The notes beneath the pieces are model-generated. The model did not search any database. It saw only the letters and a list, made by a program, of their open reading frames with translations, and was not told where the DNA came from. Shown here piece after piece: positions 1 through 9,001 of a DNA stretch of 64,000 nt. The stretch is from Sabulitectum sp964386635 (lineage in GTDB: Bacteria; Fermentibacterota; Fermentibacteria; Fermentibacterales; JCC-6), in the NCBI GenBank assembly GCA_964386635.1, contig CAYLRO010000002.1:1-64000 (forward strand). Direction: 5' to 3'. The translations under genes and the position numbers were made by a program. Positions within the stretch are counted from its first letter, which is position 1. Every line of letters begins with the position of its first letter.

Positions 1-80
1 TTACTGTTGTGAATATTGATAACGGGCTTGGGGCTGCAGCTGCGGCACTGAGGATTCTGAACAAGCCTTGTGAATACTGA
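1..80 (+). CDS. C-terminal end of a LarB-like / AIR-carboxylase-family protein (partial)
   Basis: Only the last 25 codons are present, read from base 3 and stopping at TGA 78-80. The tail TVVNIDNGLGAAAAALRIL resembles the C-terminus of LarB, the nicotinic-acid-adenine-dinucleotide carboxylase that makes the nickel-pincer cofactor and shares the PurE fold. PurE proteins end in a related but usually different way. The family call rests on this short motif alone. The next gene starts 63 bases downstream on the same strand. Confidence 0.5.
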   Translation, partial: TVVNIDNGLGAAAAALRILNKPCEY

Positions 81-143
81 ATAAAAGTGGCAATGTTGTA
101 TTATGATATTTACCTGAAATTATTTTGCACTGAAAGGTGAGCG

Positions 144-1091
144 ATGGCTATACAGCTTGTAACAGGCGGTGCAGGGTTCATTGGCAGTAACATTGCCCGG
201 GAACTTCTGAAGCGCGGTAAGAATGTTCGGATACTTGATAATTTCTCTACAGGGTACAGGTCCAACCTGGCTGACATCAGGGGAGATATTGAAGTTATTG
301 AGGGAGATCTCCGGAGCTATCACATTGTTAATGAAGCCATGAAGGGTGTTGAGGTGGTTTTTCACCAGGGAGCACTGCCTTCTGTGCCCCGTTCCATAGC
401 TGACCCCCTTACAAGCAATGAAGTAAATGTCACAGGCACTCTGAATGTTCTTCATGCTGCTCAAGAGCAGGGTGTTCGCCGCCTGACATTTGCTTCCTCA
501 TCTTCCATTTACGGCAATGCACCGGAAAGTGTGAAGAGTGAAGATCTCCATGTGCGTCCTCTTTCTCCTTATGCAGTAAGCAAACTTGCCGGCGAGAAAT
601 ACTATCAGGTATTCAACAAGATTTACGGGCTGGAAACTGTTGCAATCAGGTACTTCAATGTATTCGGTCCGTGGCAGGATCCGGACAGCCCTTATTCAGC
701 TGTTATTCCTCTGTTCATAAAGGCATTCATGGAGGGACATGGCCCTGTGATCAATGGAGATGGCCTTCAGAGCAGGGACTTTACATACATTGCCAATGTG
801 GTGCATGGCAATCTGCTTGCCGCTGATGCACCGCTTGCACCGGGTAATGTGATCAATGTCGCATGTCACGGTTCTGTTACGGTGAATGATCTGGCTTCTC
901 AGATCGCTGAGCTTACCGGTCGAACTGATGTAAAACCCGTACACGGTCCGGACCGCTCCGGAGATGTGAAGCATTCCATGGCATCCATTTCCAAGGCTTC
1001 CAAGTTGCTGGGATATGAACCTGTTGTTTCCTTCTCTGATGGCCTGGCAAAGACCGTGGAGTTCTACTTGGAACACGGTTTTATCAAGTAG
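144..1091 (+). CDS. NAD-dependent nucleotide-sugar epimerase/dehydratase (UDP-GlcNAc/UDP-glucose 4-epimerase-like)
   Basis: This 315-residue extended short-chain dehydrogenase probably interconverts nucleotide sugars for surface glycans. The N-terminal Rossmann motif GGAGFIGSN is at residues 8-16. DNFSTG follows beta-2, where NAD-specific 4-epimerases carry it. The catalytic pair sits in YAVSK at about residues 151-155, after the SSSSIYG strand, and RYFNVFGPWQDP follows as in GalE/WbpP-like enzymes. Length and motif order match a complete enzyme. The start is ATG 144 with AAGGTGAG upstream. The next gene begins 14 bases downstream, so the two are probably co-transcribed. The exact substrate cannot be read from the sequence. 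Confidence 0.88.
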   Translation: MAIQLVTGGAGFIGSNIARELLKRGKNVRILDNFSTGYRSNLADIRGDIEVIEGDLRSYHIVNEAMKGVEVVFHQGALPSVPRSIADPLTSNEVNVTGTLNVLHAAQEQGVRRLTFASSSSIYGNAPESVKSEDLHVRPLSPYAVSKLAGEKYYQVFNKIYGLETVAIRYFNVFGPWQDPDSPYSAVIPLFIKAFMEGHGPVINGDGLQSRDFTYIANVVHGNLLAADAPLAPGNVINVACHGSVTVNDLASQIAELTGRTDVKPVHGPDRSGDVKHSMASISKASKLLGYEPVVSFSDGLAKTVEFYLEHGFIK

Positions 1092-1105
1092 TTGAAGAAG
1101 GTCTT

Positions 1106-1999
1106 ATGATTAAATCCGATCTGCACCTGCATACAACCTTTTCAGATGGTGAGATGTCACCTGATGAAGTGATTGAAATGGCTGCTTCCCTTGGTTACAC
1201 ACAGGCAGCTGTTACAGATCATGATTCCATCAAGGGTGTGGGAGAGGCACTTGCCGCAGGGGTGGAATATGGTGTTGAAGTGGTTCCGGGGATTGAAATT
1301 ACACTGCGGTTTGTTCGGGAGAACTTTGTGGGGTCGCTGCATCTGCTGATGTACTTTTCCCGTGAATTGTATCATTCCGCTCTGTTTCGCTCTCAGCTTG
1401 ATGATATTGTATCCAGAGGCAGAGGTGAGGAACTGGTGAGGGTTCGTGTCTCCAGAATTAATGAGGAGTTTGGTCCTGCAGGAAAGAATCCTGTTCTGTC
1501 ATCTCCATTGTCTGCTTCCTCTGTGCTTGATGCCGCTGCGAATGTTTCCCGTCGCCATTTTGCTCAGGTGCTTGCCTCAGAGCATGGCCTGTCCCGGGAT
1601 CAGATCAGTTTGCTTATTGGGAATTCCAGCCCTGCCTATGTGCCTTCAGGGGTTGATATGGCTCTGCTCCGTCCGCTGTTCGCATCTTATCCTGTTGTGC
1701 CTGTGCTGGCTCATCCTGCGGCAGGGTCATTCCCCGGTGACAGTCATTACAAGGAGGTACTGCCTTCATTTGATGTGGTGACTGCACTGCTGCCTGAATT
1801 TTTATTGCTGGGAGTTCTGGGACTTGAGGTATACTATCCCGGGCACACCCCTGCTCATATTGAGGCACTGCTCACCATTGCCAGTGAGCATGGGCTGCTT
1901 GTTACAGGCGGTTCAGACTGTCATGACACTGTGGAACGGCCAATGGGCACCGGAGGTCTTGCTCACCCGGTTGACTTTTCTCCCTGGTTTATTCTTTAG
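1106..1999 (+). CDS. PHP-domain phosphoesterase (TrpH/RNase AM-like)
   Basis: A 297-residue polymerase-and-histidinol-phosphatase (PHP) domain protein. The metal-binding signatures are DLHLHTTFSDG at residues 5-15, TDHDS at about 38-42, an HPAA segment at about 202 and SDCHD near 270. These fit the order of PHP metal ligands. Relatives such as TrpH hydrolyse 3',5'-nucleoside bisphosphates or trim RNA 5' ends, and others act on histidinol phosphate. The length suits the TrpH group. The start is ATG 1106 with GAAGAAGG upstream, 14 bases after the epimerase stop. Confidence 0.82.
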   Translation: MIKSDLHLHTTFSDGEMSPDEVIEMAASLGYTQAAVTDHDSIKGVGEALAAGVEYGVEVVPGIEITLRFVRENFVGSLHLLMYFSRELYHSALFRSQLDDIVSRGRGEELVRVRVSRINEEFGPAGKNPVLSSPLSASSVLDAAANVSRRHFAQVLASEHGLSRDQISLLIGNSSPAYVPSGVDMALLRPLFASYPVVPVLAHPAAGSFPGDSHYKEVLPSFDVVTALLPEFLLLGVLGLEVYYPGHTPAHIEALLTIASEHGLLVTGGSDCHDTVERPMGTGGLAHPVDFSPWFIL

Positions 2000-2063
2000 A
2001 CAGTCACTTCCCCTTTAGTTGTTGCTTTTGTATATCACAGTAACACCAATGTATGGGGATAGA

Positions 2064-5000
2064 GTGAAGCATATATTCGTTGTGATTTCTCTGTTATGTG
2101 CTGGTTTGGCAATTTCCTCTCCGGCGGTTCAGGCCGGATGCGAATATGATTACCCTCCATTCTGCTTTGAAGGCGTCGATGGTTCTGCTGCAGGTTTTTC
2201 AGTTGAATTGATGGAAGCAGCCCTTGAGGCAATGGGGCAAGAGGTCACATGGACTCTTGGTCAGTGGTCATCTGTCAAGGGAATGCTGGAATCAGGCTCT
2301 GTGGACTGTCTTCCTCTGGTGGGACGTACTCCTGAAAGAGAGCCCTATTTAGATTTTACATTCCCGTACATGACCCTGCACGGAGCGGTTGTAGTTCCTG
2401 CTGATTGTGATTCCATTCTATCTGTTGCAGATCTGAGGGGACTCACCATCGGAGTAATGGCAGAAGATAATGCCCAGGAGTTCATGCTCCGCAGTGATTA
2501 CGGTGTTACTCTGATTTCAACCCCTACTTTCCAGGATGCTCTTCTGCTTCTTTCTGCGGATTCTGTTGATGCTGTTGTAATTCAGAGGCTTGTTGCCATG
2601 AGACTTCTTTCAGAGATGGGGCTTTCCGAACTGAAAGTGCTGGACTGGCCTCTGATGGAGTTCCGGCAGGATTTCTGTTTTGCAGTAAGAGACGGCAACT
2701 CACAGATGCTTGCCCTTCTGAATGAGGGCCTTGCCATTGTCATGGCTGACGGAACCTATTCTCACCTTCACTCCAAGTGGTTTGCTCATCTCCAGCTTCC
2801 ATCTTCAAGGTCTCTTGTTGTGGTGGGAGACAGTAATTTCCCTCCTTTTGAATTCATTGATTCACTCGGCGAACCGGCAGGGCTCAATGTAGACCTGATC
2901 AGGCAGACTGCTGCAGAAGTGGGCCTTGATGTTGAAGTGCGGCTTGGCAGCTGGACTTCCGTGATGTCTCAGCTGGAAACAGGAGAAGCTGATATTCTCA
3001 GCGGCATGTTCTATTCACCCAACAGGGATACGCTGTTCGATTTTACACAACCTCACACCATTGTGAACTATGTGCCTGTTGTTGCGTCCGGTGTTCCGCC
3101 TTCATCCCTTGATGAGCTGAACGGGTTAACAGTTGCTGTTCAGGAGGGTGATATAGCTCAGGAATACCTTATTGAGAACGGATTTACAGGGGAAATTGTC
3201 GTCTGTACCTCCCAGGAGGAAGCACTCTCGGCTCTTATTGACGGGGAGAGTGACTGTGCACTGGTTGCAAGGCTTTCAGCCGAGTACTTCAGGGAAAATG
3301 GACACCCTTCACTGATACCGGGGGAAGTTTCTCTGCTGTCTCCTGGATACTGTTTTGCAGTGAAGAGTGGAAACCAGGCTCTGCTGGCAGAACTCAGTGA
3401 GGGTCTGCGAGTTGTGGTCAACACAGGAGGTTACCGCAGGACCTTTGAAAAGTGGATGGGAAACTACGTTGAGGAAGAGACGGTTTCTTTTGCCGGGGTT
3501 CTGCGAAGATCGCTTGTTGTTATTGTTCCGCTTATTGCGGTACTGCTTCTTGTTTTTCTGTGGGTACGCCTGCTCCGCCGGCAGGTCCTTATGCAGACAC
3601 AGGTTATGCGCCGAAGAGAGTCCATACTGAACTCCACTCAGCGGCTGACTTCCATCGGAGGATGGGAATACAACATCGCAGAAGGTCTGATTCACTGGAC
3701 CCGGGAAACATACAGAATTCACGGCCTGACTCCCGGGTCCAATCCTCAGGAGGCAGAGGAATCAATTTCTTCAAGCATTTACTGCTACCTGCCGGAATAC
3801 AGATCTCTGGTGGAGAGTGCTTTCCGGAAGTGCGTGGAGAATGGCGAACCCTACGAACTGGAGTGCCGCTTCAAACCGCTTGACAGCGGGGAAATCTGGA
3901 TAAGAACCGGAGCTAAAGCAGTTTATGAAAACGGTTCCATTGTCCGGATTTCCGGATTCATCCGGGACATAACTTCCGAGAAAGAGAATGAACTGAGTAT
4001 TGCTCATCTGAACCGTGTTCTCAGGGCAGTCAGAGACATCAGCCAGCTTATGGTCAGGGAGACTGACACTGAAGCTCTTTTGAAGAAGGCTGCTGATATA
4101 CTGGTGGAGCACAGAAGTTACAGAGCGGCACTTCTGGTTTCAGTGGACACTGACGGTGTTCCTGTTCTGTGGAAGCATGCAGGACAGATTGCCCCGGTCG
4201 CAGTCATGGATGAGATGTTTGGCAATGGAATTACTCCCAGGTGTTTCAGTACGCTTTCCGGTGTATGTGAGGTTATTGACAGAGAGAGTACCTGCAATGA
4301 ATGCCCTCTGTGGGATGGTGAGCTGGATACAGTGGCGATATGTGTCCATCTGGATTACGGTGGGGTGAGATATGGTTTCATTGAGGTAACCCTTGACAGC
4401 GGAGTTGAAATGGATGGTGAGGAGCGTGAGCTGCTTGCTGAAATGGCCGGTGACATGGCTTATGCCCTGGCTGCTATCAGAACCAATGAAGAGAGGATTA
4501 AGGCGGAAGCTGACAACGTGGATCTTCAGAAACAACTGCTGCAGAGCCAGAAGATGGAGGCCGTTGGTCAGCTTGCCGGTGGAATAGCACACGATTTCAA
4601 CAACATGCTTCATGTAATACTGGGCCATGCCCGGGTACTGGAGCAAATCTGCCATGAAGATCGTGCTGCTTCAAGTGCCAGAGGGGTTATTGAAGGGGCA
4701 AGCAGGGCTGCTGAACTCACAAAGCAGCTGCTGCTCTTCAGCCGAAGACAGGTTATGTCGCTGCAGGTAATTGACTTCAATGAGCTGGTGGAAAATCTGC
4801 TGAGGATGATCCGCAGAATAATAGGGGAACAGATCAAACTGGAGTGGCTGCCTGGAGACACTGCAGGATCCATACATGCAGACCGGAGCATGATAGAGCA
4901 GGTAATCATGAATCTCTGTGTTAATGCCCGTGATGCAATGCCCTCCGGGGGACGCCTTACAATAAAAACAATGAACGTTCTGGTTGATTCGTCATTCTGC

Positions 5001-5663
5001 GCCACTCACTCATGGGCATCTCCCGGCAGGTTCGTGCTTCTTTCTGTTTCAGATAACGGTGAAGGTATGGACAGAGGCACCATGGACAGGATCTTCGAAC
5101 CTTTCTTCACCACCAAAGGCCCCGGCAAGGGAACCGGAATCGGGCTGGCAACGGTTTACGGTATCGTAAAGCAGCATGATGGCATGATAAACACCTACAG
5201 CGAGCCTGGGAAAGGTTCTCTTTTCAAGATATACCTGCCGGTAAGTGATCTGGCGGTTGAAGAAGAGAGGGTATGCAGGGATGGTCCTGCATACGGGGGC
5301 AGCGAAACCATTCTCATTGCGGAAGATGATGAAATGGTACGGAGTCTTGCAAAGGAAATGCTTGAAAATGCCGGTTATAAAGTTCTCATAGCCCGGGACG
5401 GCAATGAGGCTGTTTCAGTATTTCGAGCTGCTGATGCCGTGGATATGCTTTTACTGGATGTGATAATGCCCGGCTTAGGTGGACACGAGGCTATGGCGGA
5501 GATACGCAAGCTGAATCCTGATGTTCCTGTTCTATTCTCAAGCGGATATTCTGAAAATGCCATACACACGAATTTTGTTCTTAATGATGGACTTATGCTG
5601 ATTCAGAAGCCCTATTCATCCAACCAGCTTCTTAAAGCGGTACGCAGGGTGCTGAACAGGTAA
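2064..5663 (+). CDS. Hybrid sensor histidine kinase with tandem periplasmic solute-binding domains, PAS, GAF and receiver
   Basis: This is an unorthodox two-component kinase of about 1199 residues. I place the start at GTG 2064: a GGGG ribosome site lies just upstream and the product then opens with a clean signal peptide (KHIFVVISLLCAG...AVQA). Earlier in-frame starts at TTG 2019 or ATG 2049 are possible. Two bacterial solute-binding family 3 domains (about 26-240 and 250-475) would sense a small polar ligand in the periplasm. A single membrane helix follows (about 482-505), then PAS (516-635), GAF (648-800), HisKA with His about 843 in GGIAHDFNN, HATPase with N (NARDAM) and G boxes (DNGEGM, GTGIGL), and a receiver with Asp about 1132 in LLLDVIMPG. 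No output domain or response-regulator gene is adjacent. Confidence 0.93.
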   Translation: MKHIFVVISLLCAGLAISSPAVQAGCEYDYPPFCFEGVDGSAAGFSVELMEAALEAMGQEVTWTLGQWSSVKGMLESGSVDCLPLVGRTPEREPYLDFTFPYMTLHGAVVVPADCDSILSVADLRGLTIGVMAEDNAQEFMLRSDYGVTLISTPTFQDALLLLSADSVDAVVIQRLVAMRLLSEMGLSELKVLDWPLMEFRQDFCFAVRDGNSQMLALLNEGLAIVMADGTYSHLHSKWFAHLQLPSSRSLVVVGDSNFPPFEFIDSLGEPAGLNVDLIRQTAAEVGLDVEVRLGSWTSVMSQLETGEADILSGMFYSPNRDTLFDFTQPHTIVNYVPVVASGVPPSSLDELNGLTVAVQEGDIAQEYLIENGFTGEIVVCTSQEEALSALIDGESDCALVARLSAEYFRENGHPSLIPGEVSLLSPGYCFAVKSGNQALLAELSEGLRVVVNTGGYRRTFEKWMGNYVEEETVSFAGVLRRSLVVIVPLIAVLLLVFLWVRLLRRQVLMQTQVMRRRESILNSTQRLTSIGGWEYNIAEGLIHWTRETYRIHGLTPGSNPQEAEESISSSIYCYLPEYRSLVESAFRKCVENGEPYELECRFKPLDSGEIWIRTGAKAVYENGSIVRISGFIRDITSEKENELSIAHLNRVLRAVRDISQLMVRETDTEALLKKAADILVEHRSYRAALLVSVDTDGVPVLWKHAGQIAPVAVMDEMFGNGITPRCFSTLSGVCEVIDRESTCNECPLWDGELDTVAICVHLDYGGVRYGFIEVTLDSGVEMDGEERELLAEMAGDMAYALAAIRTNEERIKAEADNVDLQKQLLQSQKMEAVGQLAGGIAHDFNNMLHVILGHARVLEQICHEDRAASSARGVIEGASRAAELTKQLLLFSRRQVMSLQVIDFNELVENLLRMIRRIIGEQIKLEWLPGDTAGSIHADRSMIEQVIMNLCVNARDAMPSGGRLTIKTMNVLVDSSFCATHSWASPGRFVLLSVSDNGEGMDRGTMDRIFEPFFTTKGPGKGTGIGLATVYGIVKQHDGMINTYSEPGKGSLFKIYLPVSDLAVEEERVCRDGPAYGGSETILIAEDDEMVRSLAKEMLENAGYKVLIARDGNEAVSVFRAADAVDMLLLDVIMPGLGGHEAMAEIRKLNPDVPVLFSSGYSENAIHTNFVLNDGLMLIQKPYSSNQLLKAVRRVLNR

Positions 5664-5700
5664 TGGTTATAGATTGTTTTCCGTTGTGTTTTCCTGAGCT

Positions 5701-5720
5701 GCAGACATTCCAGTGTCTGC
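5701..5720 (+). terminator. Short hairpin after the histidine kinase gene
   Basis: A perfect 7-bp stem (GCAGACA / TGTCTGC) with a 6-base loop lies 38 bases after the kinase stop. It is followed by TGCGGGTTTA rather than a true U-tract, so it is at best a weak terminator. Confidence 0.35.
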
Positions 5721-5807
5721 TGCGGGTTTAATGATGTTTCCGGTGGAGGGATGGCAAGCGGTTTTTTTACTTTCCTGAATCGGAAACCAATAAGGGGGAG
5801 GGGTTCC

Positions 5808-8003
5808 ATGTTTCGTTGTCTGGCACTGTTTATCCTGTTTGCAGGTTTTGCCGGAGCTGATGTGCCTGTGAATATGGATTTTGAAACTGACGCAGTGGTT
5901 GACTCGATGCCGGCTTTCTGGCTCTGTGAAGATCCCGATTGTTCCTGTGCAGTTGATTCGCTTGTGTTTCACGGAGGTTCATTCTCTGCTCGCTTTACCA
6001 GCGAGCTGGATACTGATGAAGGATATCTGGAGCGGACTATTCCATTTCCCTATACCGGAGAGATGATAACTCTTTCAGGCTGGTTCCGCGGTGAAGCTGC
6101 TGATTCATCCACATCCTTCGGTATTTTCCTGCTGCCCCTGGATTCTCAGGGAAACGGTTTTGATTATGAATCCCTGACTTTCGACGAGTTTGGAGAAGAC
6201 TCACCCTGGAGGGAATTTACCGTTTCCATGTCAATGATGGAACAGTGTGACTCCCTGACTTTTGGTGTTTTCACAGCAGGCCCGGGTACGGTCTGGGCGG
6301 ATGATATGGAGATACTTGTGGATGGAGTGGCTCTGGACGAGGCACCTGTGCGTGTGGTTCCTGGAGCAGAGCTGGATCATCAGTTCGATTCAGGGTCCGG
6401 GATTGAGTTTGGTGATCTTTCTTCTTTCCAGATGGAATCCCTTGTTCAGCTGGGCAGGGTGTGGGCGTTTCTGAAGTATCACCACCCTGTTCCCTGCTCC
6501 GGAGATGTGAACTGGGATTACGAGCTGTTCCGGGTGTTGCCTTTTGTACTGGACGCATCTGACGGACCTGCCAGGGAAGCGGCATTGATGAGGCTGCTTC
6601 CGGAGATAGAAGCTTTGGAGGCGCGTTCCGTTCCCATGCATTCACCGGACTCAATAAGAATGGAGGGAGATTTCCAATGGATAGACGGAGCCGTGATAGG
6701 ACACTCCCTGGCTTACCTGCTTGAATCGGTTTACAACGGGCGGTATCTGGGAGACAGGTACTATGTGCTGTCAACCGGCCTTCCCAGCTTCGTGGAGGAA
6801 GAGTACTCCTCTATGGCATACCCTGATGGCGGATACAGGCTGCTGGCACTTTACCGGTTCTGGGGAGTTGTGGAGTACTACTTTCCGTACAGGTACGCCA
6901 CAAACAACCACTGGTCAGAGCAGCTTGGTTTGAGCCTGCCAATGTTTGTTGAAGCTTCCAGTGCCCTTGAGTATCAGCTGGCTGCAAGGAGTCTTGTTGC
7001 AAGTGTGGGTGACACTCATGCAGGTCTGTGGAATGAACCTGACGCTTTGAACGAGTACCTGGGTATTTATCATGCACCACTTACTCTTTCATATGTTGAG
7101 GACAGGTGGGTTGTAACAGGTTTCATGCACATCTCCGCAGAGGAATCGCCTCTTGAACAGGGAGATGTTGTTACATCCATTGATGGGGAACCTCTCTCAT
7201 CCAGGGCAGAGCAAATGCTGCCTTATGCTAACGGATCCACTCCCTGGGCTGTGATGAATACCACAGGCAGATATCTGCTCCGGGGGAGCACTGACAGTGC
7301 TGTAATCGATATAGAGCGGGGCGGACAGCAGTTTGAGCTTACCATGCCCAGGGTGCTGAGGGAGGATCTTGACCGCTCCATGGCTGCCGGGCCTGCAGTT
7401 GGGAATGAGTCTTTCTCGGTGATGCCGGAGGGATTCGGCTACATGGACATGGGTTCTATCAAGCAGGAAGATATCTCCCTGATGAAGGAAACCTTCATGC
7501 CGCTGCCTGGAATAGTGCTTGACCTTCGGGGATATCCTTCTGATGACATTCTCTACGAAGTTGCAGATTTCCTGATTCCGGATTCTGCGGTATTCTGCGA
7601 GATAACCCTTCCCGATTACAGCAATCCCGGTACATTCTACTTTATTGAGCCGCTGTACGCCGGTGGAGGAGCCACTGTTTCCTATCAGGGCAGTGTTGCA
7701 TTACTGGTTGATGAGGGATCAATAAGCAGCAGCGAGTTTCATGCAATGGTCTGGCGGCTTGCCCCTTCTGCCATGGTGTTCGGGCATGCAACAAACGGAG
7801 CAGACGGCAATGTGATCAGCCTGAGCCTCCCTGGCGGTATCCGTACCGGCTTTTCAGGAATCGGTATCTACAATCCGGACAGGAGTGAGACCCAGAGGGT
7901 GGGGATCATTCCCGATGTTGCAGTTACTCCAACTGTTGAAGGGCTGCAGGCTGGCCGTGACGAGGTTCTTGAAGCTGCGGTTGAGTGGCTGCAGAGCCCA
8001 TAG
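5808..8003 (+). CDS. Secreted S41-family (tail-specific/C-terminal processing) peptidase
   Basis: A secreted protein of about 731 residues. The start is ATG 5808, behind a strong AAGGGGGAGGGG site and followed by a signal peptide (FRCLALFILFAGFAGA). Residues about 20-190 look like a beta-sandwich carbohydrate- or protein-binding module. Residues about 330-420 match the helical N-terminal part of S41 proteins (DTHAG). A PDZ-like segment follows at about 440-525 (EQGDVVTSIDGEPL). The peptidase core has LDLRGYPSD and then the nucleophile region DEGSISSSEF near residue 640, followed by a glycine-rich strand and a C-terminal IPDVAVTPT segment typical of S41. It probably cleaves periplasmic or exported proteins. 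It converges with the TrmB gene, 11 bases apart. Confidence 0.85.
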   Translation: MFRCLALFILFAGFAGADVPVNMDFETDAVVDSMPAFWLCEDPDCSCAVDSLVFHGGSFSARFTSELDTDEGYLERTIPFPYTGEMITLSGWFRGEAADSSTSFGIFLLPLDSQGNGFDYESLTFDEFGEDSPWREFTVSMSMMEQCDSLTFGVFTAGPGTVWADDMEILVDGVALDEAPVRVVPGAELDHQFDSGSGIEFGDLSSFQMESLVQLGRVWAFLKYHHPVPCSGDVNWDYELFRVLPFVLDASDGPAREAALMRLLPEIEALEARSVPMHSPDSIRMEGDFQWIDGAVIGHSLAYLLESVYNGRYLGDRYYVLSTGLPSFVEEEYSSMAYPDGGYRLLALYRFWGVVEYYFPYRYATNNHWSEQLGLSLPMFVEASSALEYQLAARSLVASVGDTHAGLWNEPDALNEYLGIYHAPLTLSYVEDRWVVTGFMHISAEESPLEQGDVVTSIDGEPLSSRAEQMLPYANGSTPWAVMNTTGRYLLRGSTDSAVIDIERGGQQFELTMPRVLREDLDRSMAAGPAVGNESFSVMPEGFGYMDMGSIKQEDISLMKETFMPLPGIVLDLRGYPSDDILYEVADFLIPDSAVFCEITLPDYSNPGTFYFIEPLYAGGGATVSYQGSVALLVDEGSISSSEFHAMVWRLAPSAMVFGHATNGADGNVISLSLPGGIRTGFSGIGIYNPDRSETQRVGIIPDVAVTPTVEGLQAGRDEVLEAAVEWLQSP

Positions 8004-8014
8004 ACGGATGTTTC

Positions 8015-8902
8015 TCAGGTCTTCGGGGTGTCTGATTTGCCAGCCCCGGTTTTCTTGAGCCAGGTGAAGTTGGTGTAGTGTTCCGCCAGATTAAGGTTGT
8101 AGTGAGAGTACTTCCTGTAGATTCCGTGGATCATGTCATGTATCTCTTTGTATTCAGGTTTGTCCTTGGTTTCCTGGAAGAACATCATCAGTGAGAAATC
8201 TGCCATCATGAAGAAGTGGATCCAGTAGCTTACATACTGGTCGTCACACCAGATGGCGTGAGTAAGAGTATCCGGGTTTTCAAAGAAAGCAATAAGGTGC
8301 TGAACGCCGTCGACGTCCATTATTATCCAGTGTCCCGGCCAGGGTGAGTTGCTGCCCACCTTCAGGTGCAGGAATTCACAGTTTTCAAGCTCCAGCTCTT
8401 CATATCCCAGTACAAGCACTTTTTTGCCGTTTTTCCCCGCCTGCTCCAGATCGGTCTTCAGCTGCTCTATGAAGAATCCGTCTGCAGTTAGAAGGATAGC
8501 TGATTTAGCTTCTGTGATAAGCGTTCTCACTTTATTGAAGAGCTGATCTTTGTTTTCTATGCGGTATATGGCTGACTCAGGTGGTTGAGCATTCAGGTTT
8601 TTCAGCTCATGCTCCAGTGTTCTGGACTTCTCGTCCAGGTCTGTTTTAAACCTGGCAATCACCTCTTTTACAGGCACAGGAGAATAGAGCCTGTCCTTGC
8701 CTTCACACATGAGTATGACAACGCCTTTTCTCGTCAGGGATTCCAGGGACTGGTAAACATTCGATACAGCCTTGCCGATGGTTTTGGCAACCCGATACCC
8801 TGTAGTACCCGGTTCCTTCAGCAGTGCTAGATAGACATTGGCCTCAAGGTTGTTCATGCCCATGTCTGTAAGTGCCTTGATATTGCTTTCCCTGAAGCTC
8901 AT
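8015..8902 (-). CDS. TrmB-family transcriptional regulator
   Basis: A 295-residue regulator. The start is set at the ATG ending at 8902 because AAAGGAG lies just upstream; a start nine codons earlier has no such site. The N-terminal winged helix (about 5-75) reads as TrmB: ALTDMGMNNLEANVYLALL, then GYRVAKTIGKAVSNVYQSL and a wing. A coiled coil (about 80-105) and a C-terminal effector-type domain with WIIMD follow. TrmB proteins are mainly archaeal but occur in bacteria, where they usually respond to sugars or other metabolites. It is divergent from the secreted FG-GAP gene and a perfect dyad lies between them, so autoregulation plus control of that gene is likely. Confidence 0.85.
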   Translation of the reverse strand: MSFRESNIKALTDMGMNNLEANVYLALLKEPGTTGYRVAKTIGKAVSNVYQSLESLTRKGVVILMCEGKDRLYSPVPVKEVIARFKTDLDEKSRTLEHELKNLNAQPPESAIYRIENKDQLFNKVRTLITEAKSAILLTADGFFIEQLKTDLEQAGKNGKKVLVLGYEELELENCEFLHLKVGSNSPWPGHWIIMDVDGVQHLIAFFENPDTLTHAIWCDDQYVSYWIHFFMMADFSLMMFFQETKDKPEYKEIHDMIHGIYRKYSHYNLNLAEHYTNFTWLKKTGAGKSDTPKT

Positions 8903-8948
8903 GCTGTTCTCCTTTCGAAGTGTAACCATACAATATTTGCGTCCTGTG

Positions 8949-8975
8949 CGATAGTAGTATATTATAATACTATCG
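8949..8975. promoter_or_regulatory. Inverted-repeat operator candidate between the TrmB gene and the FG-GAP gene
   Basis: A perfect 8-bp inverted repeat (CGATAGTA at 8949-8956, TACTATCG at 8968-8975) flanks an 11-base AT-rich centre. A consensus TATAAT at 8963-8968 overlaps its centre. Its place between two divergent starts, one of them a DNA-binding TrmB protein, makes it the natural operator. Binding is inferred. Confidence 0.6.
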
Positions 8976-9001
8976 TATCATTGCTAATGAAAGGAGATTT
9001 T

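Noticed and set aside
4140..4655. A 171-codon minus-strand frame within the histidine kinase gene
   Set aside because: It is antisense to the GAF and HisKA regions, and no start signal or motif supports it.
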